Assembly (NCBI GenBank): GCA_035574915.1
Contig: DATLYJ010000046.1
Span: forward strand, 1-57,094
DNA from: Dehalococcoidia bacterium
GTDB taxonomy: Bacteria > Chloroflexota > Dehalococcoidia > DSTF01 > WHTK01
Reading direction: 5' to 3'
Length of the DNA: 57,094 bases
The notes below the pieces were generated by a model. It was not told the DNA's origin. It worked only from the letters and a program-made list of their open reading frames with translations, and did not search any database. Shown here piece by piece: positions 18,523 through 27,026 of the stretch. The translations under genes and the position numbers were made by a program. Every line of letters begins with the position of its first letter. Position 1 is the stretch's first letter.

Positions 18523-19698
18523 ATGAAGACCGCAATTGAGGTGCTGGGGAGGCCGGACGTAGGCAGCTCCCTCAAGACCATGAGGCACGCCTACGGGTTC
18601 GACGAAGTGGCCATCGTGCCCGGCAACTTCACCGTAAACCCCGAGCTGACGGACGTAACCTTCACGCTCGGGGATTTCGTTTTCGGCATTCCGGTGCTCG
18701 CGGCGGCCATGGACGCCGTGGTCGACCCGACCTTCGCGGGCAAGTTCGGACGCCTCGGCGGCCTGGCCGTGCTCAACCTGGAGGGCATCCAGACCCGCTA
18801 CGCCGACCCCGGCCCCATGCTCGAAGAGGTCGCCGCCACCCCGAAGAACAAGGTCACGGCCCTCCTGCAGCACATCTACAGCCAGCCGATCCAGCCGGAC
18901 CTCATCGCTGAGCGCGTGCGCCAGATCAAGGAGCAGGGCGTCACGTCCGCGGTCTCCTGCACGCCCGCCAACACCAAGAAGTTCGCGCCCATAGCCGTCG
19001 AGGCCGGCGTGGACATTTTCGTCGTCCAGTCCACCGTGACTACTGCCCGGCACATCTCCCACTCGCTGGAGGGCCTGCGGTTCGAGAAGTTGACCCGCGA
19101 GTTGCCAGTGCCGGTTGTCGTGGGCAACACGGTCGGCTACTCGGCGACCAAGGAGCTGATGGAGACGGGCGTCGCCGCGGTGCTGGTCGGAGTCGGGCCC
19201 GGCGCCGCCTGCACGAGCCGCGAAGTGCTGGGCATCGGCGTGCCCCAGGTGTCGGCGACCATCGAGTGCGCCGCCGCCCGCGACGACTACTACCGCGAGA
19301 CGGGCCGCTACGTCCCCATCATCACCGACGGCGGCATCCAGAAGTCGGGGGACATGTGCAAGGCAATCGCCGCCGGGGCGGACGCCGTGATGCTCGGCTC
19401 CATCCTCGCGGGCACGGCGGAGGCCCCGGGCCGCGGCAACCACTGGGGCATGGCGACGCCGCACGCCGAGCTGCCGCGCGGCGCGCGGATCACGGTGGGA
19501 GTGAACACCACGCTGGAGCGTGTCCTCTTCGGCCCGACCTCGCGGAACGACGGCACCGAAAACCTGGTAGGCGCGCTGCGGACAGCGATGGGCATGTGCG
19601 GCGCCCGCACCGTGCGCGAGTTCCAGGAGGCGGAGCTGGTGATCGCCCCTTCGATCAAGACGGAGGGCAAGAGCTTCCAGCTCGCCGGCCTCACCTAA
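18523..19698 (+). CDS. guaB3: GuaB3-family IMP dehydrogenase-like protein
   Basis: A 391-residue TIM-barrel protein of the GuaB3 branch. RHAYGFDEVAIVPGNFTVNP at the start, GRLGGLAVLNLEGIQTRYAD, and the later phosphate-binding ITDGGIQKSGD segment are characteristic, as is the lack of CBS domains. The loop GPGAACTSREVLGIG carries the Cys expected of the IMP dehydrogenase/GMP reductase active site. Members are annotated as IMP dehydrogenase-related or GMP reductase-like, so a role in guanine nucleotide interconversion is likely but the direction is not certain. The ATG at 18523 follows GGGGGTGG, and the promoter lies just upstream. Confidence 0.85.
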   Translation: MKTAIEVLGRPDVGSSLKTMRHAYGFDEVAIVPGNFTVNPELTDVTFTLGDFVFGIPVLAAAMDAVVDPTFAGKFGRLGGLAVLNLEGIQTRYADPGPMLEEVAATPKNKVTALLQHIYSQPIQPDLIAERVRQIKEQGVTSAVSCTPANTKKFAPIAVEAGVDIFVVQSTVTTARHISHSLEGLRFEKLTRELPVPVVVGNTVGYSATKELMETGVAAVLVGVGPGAACTSREVLGIGVPQVSATIECAAARDDYYRETGRYVPIITDGGIQKSGDMCKAIAAGADAVMLGSILAGTAEAPGRGNHWGMATPHAELPRGARITVGVNTTLERVLFGPTSRNDGTENLVGALRTAMGMCGARTVREFQEAELVIAPSIKTEGKSFQLAGLT

Positions 19699-19727
19699 GC
19701 CAACCTGCCACCATCTCGATAGCGTCC

Positions 19728-19752
19728 CGCGACGGCGCCTGGCGCCGTCGCG
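19728..19752. terminator. Strong GC hairpin between converging genes
   Basis: CGCGACGGCG (19728-19737) pairs perfectly with CGCCGTCGCG (19743-19752) around a 5-base loop. It lies between the ends of guaB3 and the convergent nnrS-like gene. There is no T tract, so it may act as a bidirectional processing or termination hairpin. Confidence 0.5.
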
Positions 19753-19773
19753 CGCAAGCGGCTGACTCCCGGG

Positions 19774-21108
19774 TCAGGCGCGGCGCCGGAAGACGAGGCG
19801 GGCGAAGGCGACGGTGAAGAGCAGGACTCCCGCTTCGCCGGCGATGCCGGCAGCCAGGAGCATGAAGTTGCGCTCGTCGGGGCCGATGCGGGTGCCGAAC
19901 AGCGAGGGGAGCACGCGCAGCGCCGCGGCGCTCAGGGCCAGAAGCAGCAGCGCCGAAGACAGCTGTCGCTGACGGTTGGGACGCTGGCGCTCGCCGGCGA
20001 ACTCGGGGAGCACCATGAGCGCCATGCCGAAGATCAGCGTCATGATGACGCCGGCGCCGAGGGCGTGCCGGAGCGCGTCCAGACGGTCGAAGTGGGGCAG
20101 AGAGCCCTCGACGAAGGCGGCCGCGCCGGCGTAGACGGCGTAGCCACCGGCGAGGAGCATCCAGATGAGGGCTGCCTTCACGAGGCGCATGTGAGGCTGC
20201 GAGGCGGGGCGCAGGCGCTGCTCCTCAGGCCATAGCGCCCCTGTGAGGCCGGCGATGGCGACAAGGGAGCCGCCGAAAGCAATGAGGCCGAGGTCGGCGA
20301 GGCGGGCGACTCCGGTGGAGTAGCCCTCGTACTCCAGCCAGAGGAGGGGCAGGGCGGCGAGGAGGACCGAGGCGCTCAACGCGACGGCGGCGCGCTTCGC
20401 GCCGGGCTCGGGGCGGCGCCAGCCGGACATGGTTGGTATCGCACGCGTCGCGACACCGCCGATGAAGGACATCACGAAGCCCAGCTGGAGGAAGAGCACG
20501 GCGGTGTTCGGCAGGTAGGGCAGGGTGCGCTCGTCGCTGGGCGCCTCACGGATGGCCACGAACGTAGCCGCGCCGGCCTGCAGGACCAGAAAGGCGGCGC
20601 CAGCGAGGAAGAACCAGGCAGTGGCCTCCAACCGCCGGGTGTCGACGAGCAGCGTGGCATACACGATAAGGAAGAAACCGGCCGACCCGAGAAGGATGCC
20701 GAACTGGGTCGCGAGGTGCACGATTGTCCTGGGTTCCGAAGGCAGCCAGAGCGACACGAGAAGCCTGGCCCCGAGCGAGGCGACGAACAGGCCCCAGACG
20801 GGCAGGACGAGCGCCTCGAGTCGCAGAGAAGTGGACGCGAACCTCGGCATGAGCCGCATGGCCATGCCCATCACGAAGAGACCGGCGAAGGCGAGGAGCT
20901 GGACCTGGCCGTGCACCTGCACCATATCGGGCCTTCGCCCTTCGCTCGCCCACTCCAGGATGCGGCCAAGAGGGATGTGAATCGCCAGCGCGAAGCCGCC
21001 GAGGACGGCGAAGGCGAGGCTGGAGAGCGCGAAGAGACGGTAGCGCTCGGGATCGCGCCGCTCGATGGGCACGAGAGGTATCGCCCCGGTGGGCATGGGC
21101 CTACTCAC
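19774..21108 (-). CDS. nnrS: NnrS-family membrane heme-copper protein
   Basis: A 444-residue polytopic membrane protein with about 12 hydrophobic segments. The histidine-bearing helices VHGQVQLLAFAGLFVMGMAM and RHALGAGVIMTLIFGMALMV match NnrS, a heme- and copper-containing protein linked to nitric oxide stress and denitrification. It is divergently transcribed from an Rrf2 regulator with three cysteines, the usual partner (NsrR type) for nnrS control. The start is GTG at 21108, with an ATG four codons later at 21096 as an alternative. No denitrification enzymes are in the window, so detoxification is the more likely role. Confidence 0.75.
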   Translation of the reverse strand: MSRPMPTGAIPLVPIERRDPERYRLFALSSLAFAVLGGFALAIHIPLGRILEWASEGRRPDMVQVHGQVQLLAFAGLFVMGMAMRLMPRFASTSLRLEALVLPVWGLFVASLGARLLVSLWLPSEPRTIVHLATQFGILLGSAGFFLIVYATLLVDTRRLEATAWFFLAGAAFLVLQAGAATFVAIREAPSDERTLPYLPNTAVLFLQLGFVMSFIGGVATRAIPTMSGWRRPEPGAKRAAVALSASVLLAALPLLWLEYEGYSTGVARLADLGLIAFGGSLVAIAGLTGALWPEEQRLRPASQPHMRLVKAALIWMLLAGGYAVYAGAAAFVEGSLPHFDRLDALRHALGAGVIMTLIFGMALMVLPEFAGERQRPNRQRQLSSALLLLALSAAALRVLPSLFGTRIGPDERNFMLLAAGIAGEAGVLLFTVAFARLVFRRRA

Positions 21109-21216
21109 TCGGCCGGCCCCGGGAGGACAGCAGGCGCAGGTCTTCCGATGTGGTGCACGATCCGAGACTAGGGCGTAGCGGCAGGCCGCCGTAGGGCCTT
21201 TCGGCTCTACGTTGAG

Positions 21217-21237
21217 TACGGTGGTACACGTACCGTA
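21217..21237. promoter_or_regulatory. Candidate operator between nnrS-like and Rrf2 genes
   Basis: TACGGT (21217-21222) and ACCGTA (21232-21237) are perfect inverted arms, and a second palindrome inside them, GGTAC-AC-GTACC (21223-21234), shares the centre region. A weak TTGAGT (21212-21217) with an 18-base gap to TAGTCC could place the operator between -35 and -10 of the Rrf2 gene. The sequence is unlike the AT-rich NsrR sites of proteobacteria. Confidence 0.4.
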
Positions 21238-21285
21238 GTCCGCGAAGGGAGGGCGCGCGGCGGCGCGCCGGAGCGGAGGCCAGGG

Positions 21286-21801
21286 CTGGAACTGTCGCTG
21301 ACTCGTCGTGGCGACTATGTGATCAGGGCTGCACTCGCGCTTGCGCGCGCCTGGGACAGCGGCGAGATGCGCAAGATCCGCGAGGTGGCCGCGGAGATGG
21401 CGTTACCCCTGGGCTATACGCCCCACATACTCAACCTGCTCGTGAAGGCCGGACTGGCCGAGTCGAGGGCGGGCCAGCGCGGCGGCTATCGGCTCGTGCG
21501 AGCGCCGTCCGAAATTTCGCTCCTGGAGCTCGTGGAGGCGGCGGAGGGGCCGCTCTGGCCAGAGCGCTGCACCCTCCTGGGAGGGCCCTGCCACTGGGAG
21601 GAAGTGTGCGCCCTGCACCCGGCCTGGGAGCATGCGCACAAGGCGCTGAGCGCGGCGCTCAGCGAACAAATGCTGGCGTCGGTGCTCGAGTGGGACATCC
21701 GGCTGAAGCGCGGCGAAGTGATCGAGCGTGACGCGCAGCACTCGGAACCGCGAGTCACCGGCCTGGCGGCGCGGCCGCGCCGCGGCACCCGGGAGCCCTG
21801 A
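21286..21801 (+). CDS. Rrf2-family regulator, NsrR/IscR-like with three cysteines
   Basis: An Rrf2 winged-helix regulator of 171 residues from the proposed start. The first helix (LSLTRRGDYVIRAALALA) and wing (GQRGGYRLVRAPSEISLLEL) are typical. C95, C102 and C108 have spacing close to that of IscR and NsrR, which bind Fe-S clusters through three cysteines. No ATG, GTG or TTG precedes the conserved LTRRGDY; the first GTG (21319) would delete it. A CTG at 21286 sits 6 bases after GGAGG (21275-21279), so I place the start there. Divergence from nnrS suggests it senses nitric oxide or redox state and controls that gene and itself. Confidence 0.75.
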   Translation: MELSLTRRGDYVIRAALALARAWDSGEMRKIREVAAEMALPLGYTPHILNLLVKAGLAESRAGQRGGYRLVRAPSEISLLELVEAAEGPLWPERCTLLGGPCHWEEVCALHPAWEHAHKALSAALSEQMLASVLEWDIRLKRGEVIERDAQHSEPRVTGLAARPRRGTREP

Positions 21802-21934
21802 CGCGCGGGCTGCCCGTTTTCGTGACTTTCGGACCGGCAGGCGAGTCCGCAAGGCCCTGACACCCGGCGGGAGGCGGGCGCTCAATGGTGCTGAGCCGGT
21901 CGTGGCTGAGGCACGACGGGACAGGAGGCACCAG

Positions 21935-22405
21935 ATGGTCGCGACGTATGAGGTTTCCCTGGTGGAGCTGGAGGGGCAGAACGCGGCCGTGATCCGAGAG
22001 ACCACGACTCTCGCCAACATCGGGGCAGCGTTGTCAGAGATGTTGGGCGCCGTGGCCGAATACCTGCGGGAGATGAAGGTGACGCCATCGGGGCCGCCCT
22101 TCGCCCGCTACTACGCCGTCGACGCGAAGGGAGTCGACGTGGAGGCCGGATACCCGACCCCAACGGAGGTGCCGCGGCGCTGGCGGGTCGTGCCGGCAGA
22201 GCTGCCCGGCGGGTCAGCGGCGGCGACGTGGCACACTGGCCCCTACGACCGCATCGGCGACGCGTACGCTGCGCTGGACGAGTGGCTGAAGGCCAACCGG
22301 CGAAGGCGGTCGGGCCCTCCCATGGAGGTGTACTGGACCGACCCGTCCCAGGTCGATGACCCATCGCAGTGGCGCACGCAGGTCATCCAGCCCCTGGCGC
22401 CTTAG
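21935..22405 (+). CDS. GyrI-like / AraC effector-binding-domain protein
   Basis: A 156-residue stand-alone effector-binding (SOUL/GyrI-like) domain: EVSLVELEGQNAAVIRETTT at the start, PPFARYYAVD, and EVYWTDPSQVDD near the end match the BmrR-C/GyrI fold that binds hydrophobic small molecules. There is no DNA-binding domain. The ATG at 21935 is 6 bases after AGGAGG (21923-21928), which decides it over the longer open frame upstream. It follows the Rrf2 gene by 133 bases and converges with tlpA-like. Confidence 0.75.
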   Translation: MVATYEVSLVELEGQNAAVIRETTTLANIGAALSEMLGAVAEYLREMKVTPSGPPFARYYAVDAKGVDVEAGYPTPTEVPRRWRVVPAELPGGSAAATWHTGPYDRIGDAYAALDEWLKANRRRRSGPPMEVYWTDPSQVDDPSQWRTQVIQPLAP

Positions 22406-22414
22406 TCCATCTGC

Positions 22415-23041
22415 CTAGCCGCGGGCGCACGAACCCGCCGCCCCAGCGCCCGCGAGAGTGGCGTCGATCAGGGCGGTATCGATGCGGCCGGCGATGGCCG
22501 CCACGACGACCCCGCGGCAGTCGATGAAGTAGGTGGACGGCATTCCGCGCACGCGGTAGCGTTCGGCAATGTCGCCGCTGGTATCCACGGCGAAGGCGGT
22601 GAGCGCGATGCCTTCGCGCTCCAGGAAGGCAAGGCCGGTGGAGTAGGACTCGCCGTTGTTCACGGCGAGCACGGCCAGGCGGTCCGGGCCGTAGCGCGAA
22701 AGCGCCGCCTGGAGGTCCGCCATCTCGGCCCTGCAGGGCGAGCACCAGCTGGCCCAGAAGTTCAGGACCACCATCCTCCCGCGGAAGTCCGAGAGGCGCT
22801 GACGCTCGCCCAGGTAACCGGAGAAAGCGAAGTCGGGCGCGAGCTCACCTGGCCTCAGCCCGACGGCCAGGGAGCCAGCGCGCGGGGTCTCGATGTTCGT
22901 GTCCGGCGGCAAGGCAAGCGGCCGCACGCCCGTCGTCGCGGTGCTCGTCGCGGCCGGTGACAGGAGTCCCAGCGCCCACAGGAGCCCGAGAAGGGCAGCG
23001 ACCGCGGCCGCGCCGAAAGCGAGACGGGTGGATGTGGCCAT
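22415..23041 (-). CDS. TlpA/ResA-like thioredoxin, membrane-anchored
   Basis: A 208-residue protein with an N-terminal hydrophobic segment (residues 8-30), a linker and a thioredoxin-fold domain with the active-site WCSPC near residue 99 and the cis-Pro in GMPSTYFID. TlpA/ResA proteins reduce disulfides outside the membrane, including apocytochrome c and the CuA site of oxidase subunit II. Its position as last gene of the cytochrome oxidase operon supports a role in oxidase assembly. It starts 13 bases after the subunit III stop. Confidence 0.85.
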   Translation of the reverse strand: MATSTRLAFGAAAVAALLGLLWALGLLSPAATSTATTGVRPLALPPDTNIETPRAGSLAVGLRPGELAPDFAFSGYLGERQRLSDFRGRMVVLNFWASWCSPCRAEMADLQAALSRYGPDRLAVLAVNNGESYSTGLAFLEREGIALTAFAVDTSGDIAERYRVRGMPSTYFIDCRGVVVAAIAGRIDTALIDATLAGAGAAGSCARG

Positions 23042-23054
23042 CAGGACGACGCCG

Positions 23055-23666
23055 TCACCAGTTCACGAGGTAGAGGGCGGGGTAGAAGAACACCCAAACG
23101 ACATCGACGAAGTGCCAGTACTTGATCGTCGCCTCGACGCCCCAGTGGCTCTCGGCGCTGAAGTGGCCTCGCGCGCCCAGGTAGGCCACGATGGCCAGCA
23201 TCACGACGCCGCTGATGACGTGGGAGGCATGGAGCCCGGTCATCGAGAAGAAGGCGGTGCCGTAGGGCTCATGGATGCTGAAGTGGGCTTCCGACCATTC
23301 GAAGCCGACGCCGACGGCGAAGACGATGCCGAGGAAGATCGTGGCGAGCAGGAAGCGCATGAAGTTCGCGCGGTCGCCACGGGCGATCGCCGTTTCGCTC
23401 ATGTAAGCGGTAAAGCTGCTGCAGACCAGGACGAGCGTAATGGCGAGGCCGAGGAGCTGATCGACGTGCTCGGAGGCCTTGAAGCCGGCAAGGTAGAAGC
23501 GGGCGGAAAGCAGGGCGGCGAAAAGGAAGGACTCGGAGAGGAAGAAGAGCCACAGGCCGACCTGGTTCATCGAGCGGCGCGCGGGATGGTCGTGGCCGTG
23601 CGCGGTGCCCGTGGCGGGAGGATGCGCGGCAGGAGGGTGGACGGCGACGGCTGCTTCGACGGCCAT
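23055..23666 (-). CDS. ctaE: Cytochrome c oxidase subunit III
   Basis: A 203-residue membrane protein with five hydrophobic segments: NQVGLWLFFLSESFLFAAL, the conserved E in ESLLF-type position, HASHVISGVVMLAIV, and the closing YWHFVDVVWVFFYPALYLVNW typical of subunit III. The N-terminus has a His/Pro-rich soluble tail of about 30 residues (HPPAAHPPATGTAHGHDH), which is unusual but short. The order after subunits I and IV, with 2 bases between genes, indicates one transcript. Confidence 0.93.
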   Translation of the reverse strand: MAVEAAVAVHPPAAHPPATGTAHGHDHPARRSMNQVGLWLFFLSESFLFAALLSARFYLAGFKASEHVDQLLGLAITLVLVCSSFTAYMSETAIARGDRANFMRFLLATIFLGIVFAVGVGFEWSEAHFSIHEPYGTAFFSMTGLHASHVISGVVMLAIVAYLGARGHFSAESHWGVEATIKYWHFVDVVWVFFYPALYLVNW

Positions 23667-23668
23667 GG

Positions 23669-23911
23669 TTAGTGGTCCTCACGACCGCGCCAGACGCGGG
23701 GCAGGTGCATGAAGTAGACCATGATCAAAGCGGCGTCCGCGACATTCATCGCGATCATCAGCGGCAGGTTGCGGTCCAGCCACAGGAACACGAAGTACTC
23801 GAGGACAGTCAGCACCATGAGCAGCGCGAAAACGACGATGCCAAGGACAACGGGGTTCGTCTGCCTGGTGGCTGCCGGGGATTCGAGGCGATGGTGGCCG
23901 TCGCGGTTCAT
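23669..23911 (-). CDS. Cytochrome c oxidase subunit IV family protein
   Basis: An 80-residue protein with two predicted membrane helices (VVLGIVVFALLMVLTVLEYF and MIAMNVADAALIMVYFMHL). The size, two-helix layout and position between subunits I and III match the bacterial subunit IV family. The ATG directly follows the ctaD stop, and GGAGG inside the end of ctaD lies 8 bases before it, so translation is probably coupled. Confidence 0.85.
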   Translation of the reverse strand: MNRDGHHRLESPAATRQTNPVVLGIVVFALLMVLTVLEYFVFLWLDRNLPLMIAMNVADAALIMVYFMHLPRVWRGREDH

Positions 23912-25783
23912 CTAGCCAACCTCCGAAGTGATGGCGGGAAGGGGGAAAGCGGCGTGGGGCCGGGCCCCGGGGATGCCGTAGTCGTAGGGGCCGCCGTCGA
24001 CCACGGGCGGCGCCGGGAAGTTCTCGACCGGCGGCGGCGAAGTCGTCTGCCACTCCAGGGTGCGCGCACGCCAGGGGTCGGCCGGGGCGCGGGCGCCGGC
24101 CTTGAGGGAGACGAAGACGTTCCCGAGGAAGAAGAGGAAGCTGGAACCGAGGATGAAGGCCATCACGCCGATGAAGACGTTCAGGTCCTGGAGGTCAGGC
24201 GTGTACGTGGCGACGCGGCGGTTCATGCCGCCGAGGCCGGCGGCGAACATGGGTAGGAAGGTGAGGTTGAAGGCGATGAACATCACCCAGAAGTGCACCT
24301 GGGCGAGGCCTTCGTGGTACATGCGGCCGGTGATCTTCGGGAACCAGTAGTAGACCGCGCCGAAGAGAGCGAAGATCTCCGCCCCGATGATCGTGTAGTG
24401 GAAGTGGGCCACGACGAAGTAGGTGTCGGACAGCGCCAGGTCGGTCGGGACGTCGGCGAGGTAGATGCCGGTGACGCCGCCAATGAGGAAGTTGAAGACG
24501 ACGCCGAGGGCAAAGAGCATCGGCGCCTTTAGCCAGAGGTTGCCCATCCAGATGGTGCCGACGGCCGAGAGGAAGATCAGCCCGGTGGGGATGGAGATGA
24601 TCTCGGTCGTAACGAGGAAAGGGGCGAGGAGCGAGTGGTCCATGCCGCTCACGAACATGTGGTGCGCCCAGACAAGCCCGCTTACGGAGACGATGCCGAG
24701 CAGGCCGCCGACCGCCCAGCGATAGGCGAACAGGGGTTTTCGCGAGAAGTGGGACAGGATCTCCAGGGTCGCGCCGAAGCCAGGCAGGACGAATATGTAG
24801 ACCGCAGGGTGCGAGTAGAACCAGAAGACGTGCTGGTAGAGGAGAGGCGCGCCGCCCGCGTCCGCCTTGAAGAAGACGCTGCCGGCGATGCGGTCCAGGG
24901 TCACCATCAGCATGGCGGCGGCGAAGAACTGCGTGAAGGTGAGGGCGAGGAGGGCGGCGGCGAACATCGACCAAACGAAGATCGGCAGGCGGCCCCAGGT
25001 CATGCCCTTCGCGCGCATGAAGACGATGGTGACGATGAAGTTCAGGCCGCCGAGGATCGACGACAGGCCGAAGGTGATGATGGCGAGGTTGAAGAAGACC
25101 TGGCCGTGGGCGTTAGTGACGCTGAGAGGCGGGTAGGCCGTCCAGCCTGAGTCCCAGCCGCCGAAGGCTTGCGCGAGAAGGAGCAGCACGGCGACGGGCG
25201 GCACCAGCCAGAAAGAGAGCGCGTTGAGGCGCGGGAAAGCCATGTCCTCCGCGCCGATCATCAGCGGCACGCAGTAGTTCCCGAACCCGCCGATGACGGC
25301 CGCGACGGCGACCGCGACCATGATGATGCCGTGCATGCTCATGATGCGGTTGTAGGTGCCCTCGCCGAACGCCGGCTCAACGGGGTCCAGGAGCTGGATG
25401 CGGATCAGCATGGCGAGGAGGCCGGCGAGCAGGAACAGCGCCAGGAATGTGACCAGGTACTGCACGCCAATGACCTTGTGGTCGGTGGTGAAGGCGAGGT
25501 AGCGGTGCCAGCCCGGCGGGCCGTCCTTGACGGGCCGGCCGAACCACTCGCGGCCCCAGCGCTCCCATACCCCGACGCCGAAGAGCCAGCCGGGGAGGGC
25601 GAGGGTGTAGCCGATGACGAAGGACTGGTCGGTGTCCCAGGCGCTGCTCCCGGCAAGACTGCGGCCAATAGCGGCAAGTCCAGCACCCAGGGCGAAGCCG
25701 GCGGCTGCGCCGGCTATGCCGCGGGCGATGGGCAGGAATGCCGGCCAGACGCCAGGCCTGGCGGCGTCGTAAGTCGAAGTCAC
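23912..25783 (-). CDS. ctaD: Cytochrome c oxidase subunit I, A2-type
   Basis: A 623-residue heme-copper oxidase catalytic subunit with a low-spin heme His segment (MHGIIMVAVAVAAVIGGFGN), the CuB His pair in WAHHMFVSGMDH and the heme ligands in VVAHFHYTIIG. The helix VI motif reads YSHPAVY instead of GHPEVY. Replacement of that Glu with a Tyr-Ser pair defines A2-type oxidases (caa3 of Thermus and Rhodothermus). The first 90 residues include an extra hydrophobic segment (IARGIAGAAAGFALGAGLAA) before the normal core. The start is GTG, with GGAGG 7 bases upstream. It reduces oxygen to water in the membrane and pumps protons. Confidence 0.95.
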   Translation of the reverse strand: MTSTYDAARPGVWPAFLPIARGIAGAAAGFALGAGLAAIGRSLAGSSAWDTDQSFVIGYTLALPGWLFGVGVWERWGREWFGRPVKDGPPGWHRYLAFTTDHKVIGVQYLVTFLALFLLAGLLAMLIRIQLLDPVEPAFGEGTYNRIMSMHGIIMVAVAVAAVIGGFGNYCVPLMIGAEDMAFPRLNALSFWLVPPVAVLLLLAQAFGGWDSGWTAYPPLSVTNAHGQVFFNLAIITFGLSSILGGLNFIVTIVFMRAKGMTWGRLPIFVWSMFAAALLALTFTQFFAAAMLMVTLDRIAGSVFFKADAGGAPLLYQHVFWFYSHPAVYIFVLPGFGATLEILSHFSRKPLFAYRWAVGGLLGIVSVSGLVWAHHMFVSGMDHSLLAPFLVTTEIISIPTGLIFLSAVGTIWMGNLWLKAPMLFALGVVFNFLIGGVTGIYLADVPTDLALSDTYFVVAHFHYTIIGAEIFALFGAVYYWFPKITGRMYHEGLAQVHFWVMFIAFNLTFLPMFAAGLGGMNRRVATYTPDLQDLNVFIGVMAFILGSSFLFFLGNVFVSLKAGARAPADPWRARTLEWQTTSPPPVENFPAPPVVDGGPYDYGIPGARPHAAFPLPAITSEVG

Positions 25784-25805
25784 AGGCTTGCCTCCGGTGT
25801 CACGG

Positions 25806-26966
25806 CTACCTCGCCAGCAGGGTGCCGGTCATGGTCGTGGGATGGACGTCACAGCGGAAGAAGTAGGTGCCGGCGCGGGCGACGGTGAAGGTCGTCGAGT
25901 CCTTCGCGGGGCCTGCCTTCAGGGGCGTGGCCGCCAGCGGCCGCGCGTTGCGCGAGGCGGCGCGCTCGCTCTCGTAGAGGGCCCAGTTGTGCTGGACGCC
26001 GGCGTCCTGGTTATCCAGCGTGAGAGTCACGGCCGTCCCGGCCGCGACCGTGATCTCCTTGAGGTTGAACTTGAGGTCCTTCGCGACGAGAGAGATGGCT
26101 TCGCCGCCACCGGCCGCCGCCGCGGCCGCCTGCTCGCGGCGCTCCCGCTTCCACGCCTCGAACTCACTGCCAGAGACCACCCTCACGGGGATGCTCATGC
26201 TCGCATGGCTCAGGCCGCAGAGTTCGGCGCACTGGAGGCGCACGGTGGGGTCCATCGAAAAGTCGCCTGTTTCGGTCGCCTTAAGGGAGAGGCGGGTTGT
26301 GAGGCCGGGCACGGCGTCGATCTTCATGAGGAACGCTGGGATCCAGAAGGAGTGAAGGACGTCGCGGCTCGTGACCTCGAACGTCACGGTCCTGTCGACC
26401 GGCAAGACGAGTTCGCGGACGTTCTCGAGGCCGGCGTCCGGATACGTGACCAGCCATGTCCACTGGATACCCTCCACCTTCACTGTGAGGTCGGGGTTGT
26501 GCTCGTGGGCAGTGACCACGTGGAGACTGGTAAGGCCGGGATAGACGATGACCAGGGCGGTGAGGGCGGCAGTAGCGAGAAACCAGATCGCAGGGGCCGT
26601 GCCCTTGCCCTCGTAAGGGACGGCGTCGCCGGGAAGCTCCTGGAAGCCACGGCGGAAGATGCCGTAGACGAGCACAGTGACGACGAGGGCGGCGACAGGC
26701 ACTGCCATGATCGTCAAGGCGCGGAAGGCGCCCTCGATGTCCTCCCCTTTGTCGGAGAGGACGACGGGAAAGTAGTCGATGGAGGCCGCCGCCCAGACGC
26801 CGGCCGCCGTGAGCACGACCCACAGCGCGAGCGCGATGGCTATGGCGGTGCGGTGAGAGTCTCGGCGGATGCGGGCAATGGGGCCGGGCCGCTCGGAGAG
26901 CCTGGAGATGAGCGCGATACCAAGCGGCATCGCCAGACAGACGAGGACGGCGAGCAGGACCTGCAC
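25806..26966 (-). CDS. ctaC: Cytochrome c oxidase subunit II with extra C-terminal cupredoxin
   Basis: A 386-residue protein. Four hydrophobic segments (about 1-20, 42-60, 82-103, 125-145) precede the CuA domain; two is normal. CuA ligands are H205, C246, E248, C250, H254 and M257 (CAELCGLSHASM). After an Ala/Gly-rich linker (279-289) comes a second cupredoxin domain (292-386) with H326, C372, H375 and M379, the set of a type 1 copper site. In caa3 oxidases a cytochrome c domain occupies this place; here a plastocyanin-like domain does. The start is GTG with GGAGG 8 bases upstream. First gene of the operon. Confidence 0.9.
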   Translation of the reverse strand: MQVLLAVLVCLAMPLGIALISRLSERPGPIARIRRDSHRTAIAIALALWVVLTAAGVWAAASIDYFPVVLSDKGEDIEGAFRALTIMAVPVAALVVTVLVYGIFRRGFQELPGDAVPYEGKGTAPAIWFLATAALTALVIVYPGLTSLHVVTAHEHNPDLTVKVEGIQWTWLVTYPDAGLENVRELVLPVDRTVTFEVTSRDVLHSFWIPAFLMKIDAVPGLTTRLSLKATETGDFSMDPTVRLQCAELCGLSHASMSIPVRVVSGSEFEAWKRERREQAAAAAAGGGEAISLVAKDLKFNLKEITVAAGTAVTLTLDNQDAGVQHNWALYESERAASRNARPLAATPLKAGPAKDSTTFTVARAGTYFFRCDVHPTTMTGTLLAR

Positions 26967-27026
26967 CCGGGCGGCCTCCGCGCTTTCGCTTTGATGCGAG
27001 GCTAACCGAGGCCTGATTCCAGAACA

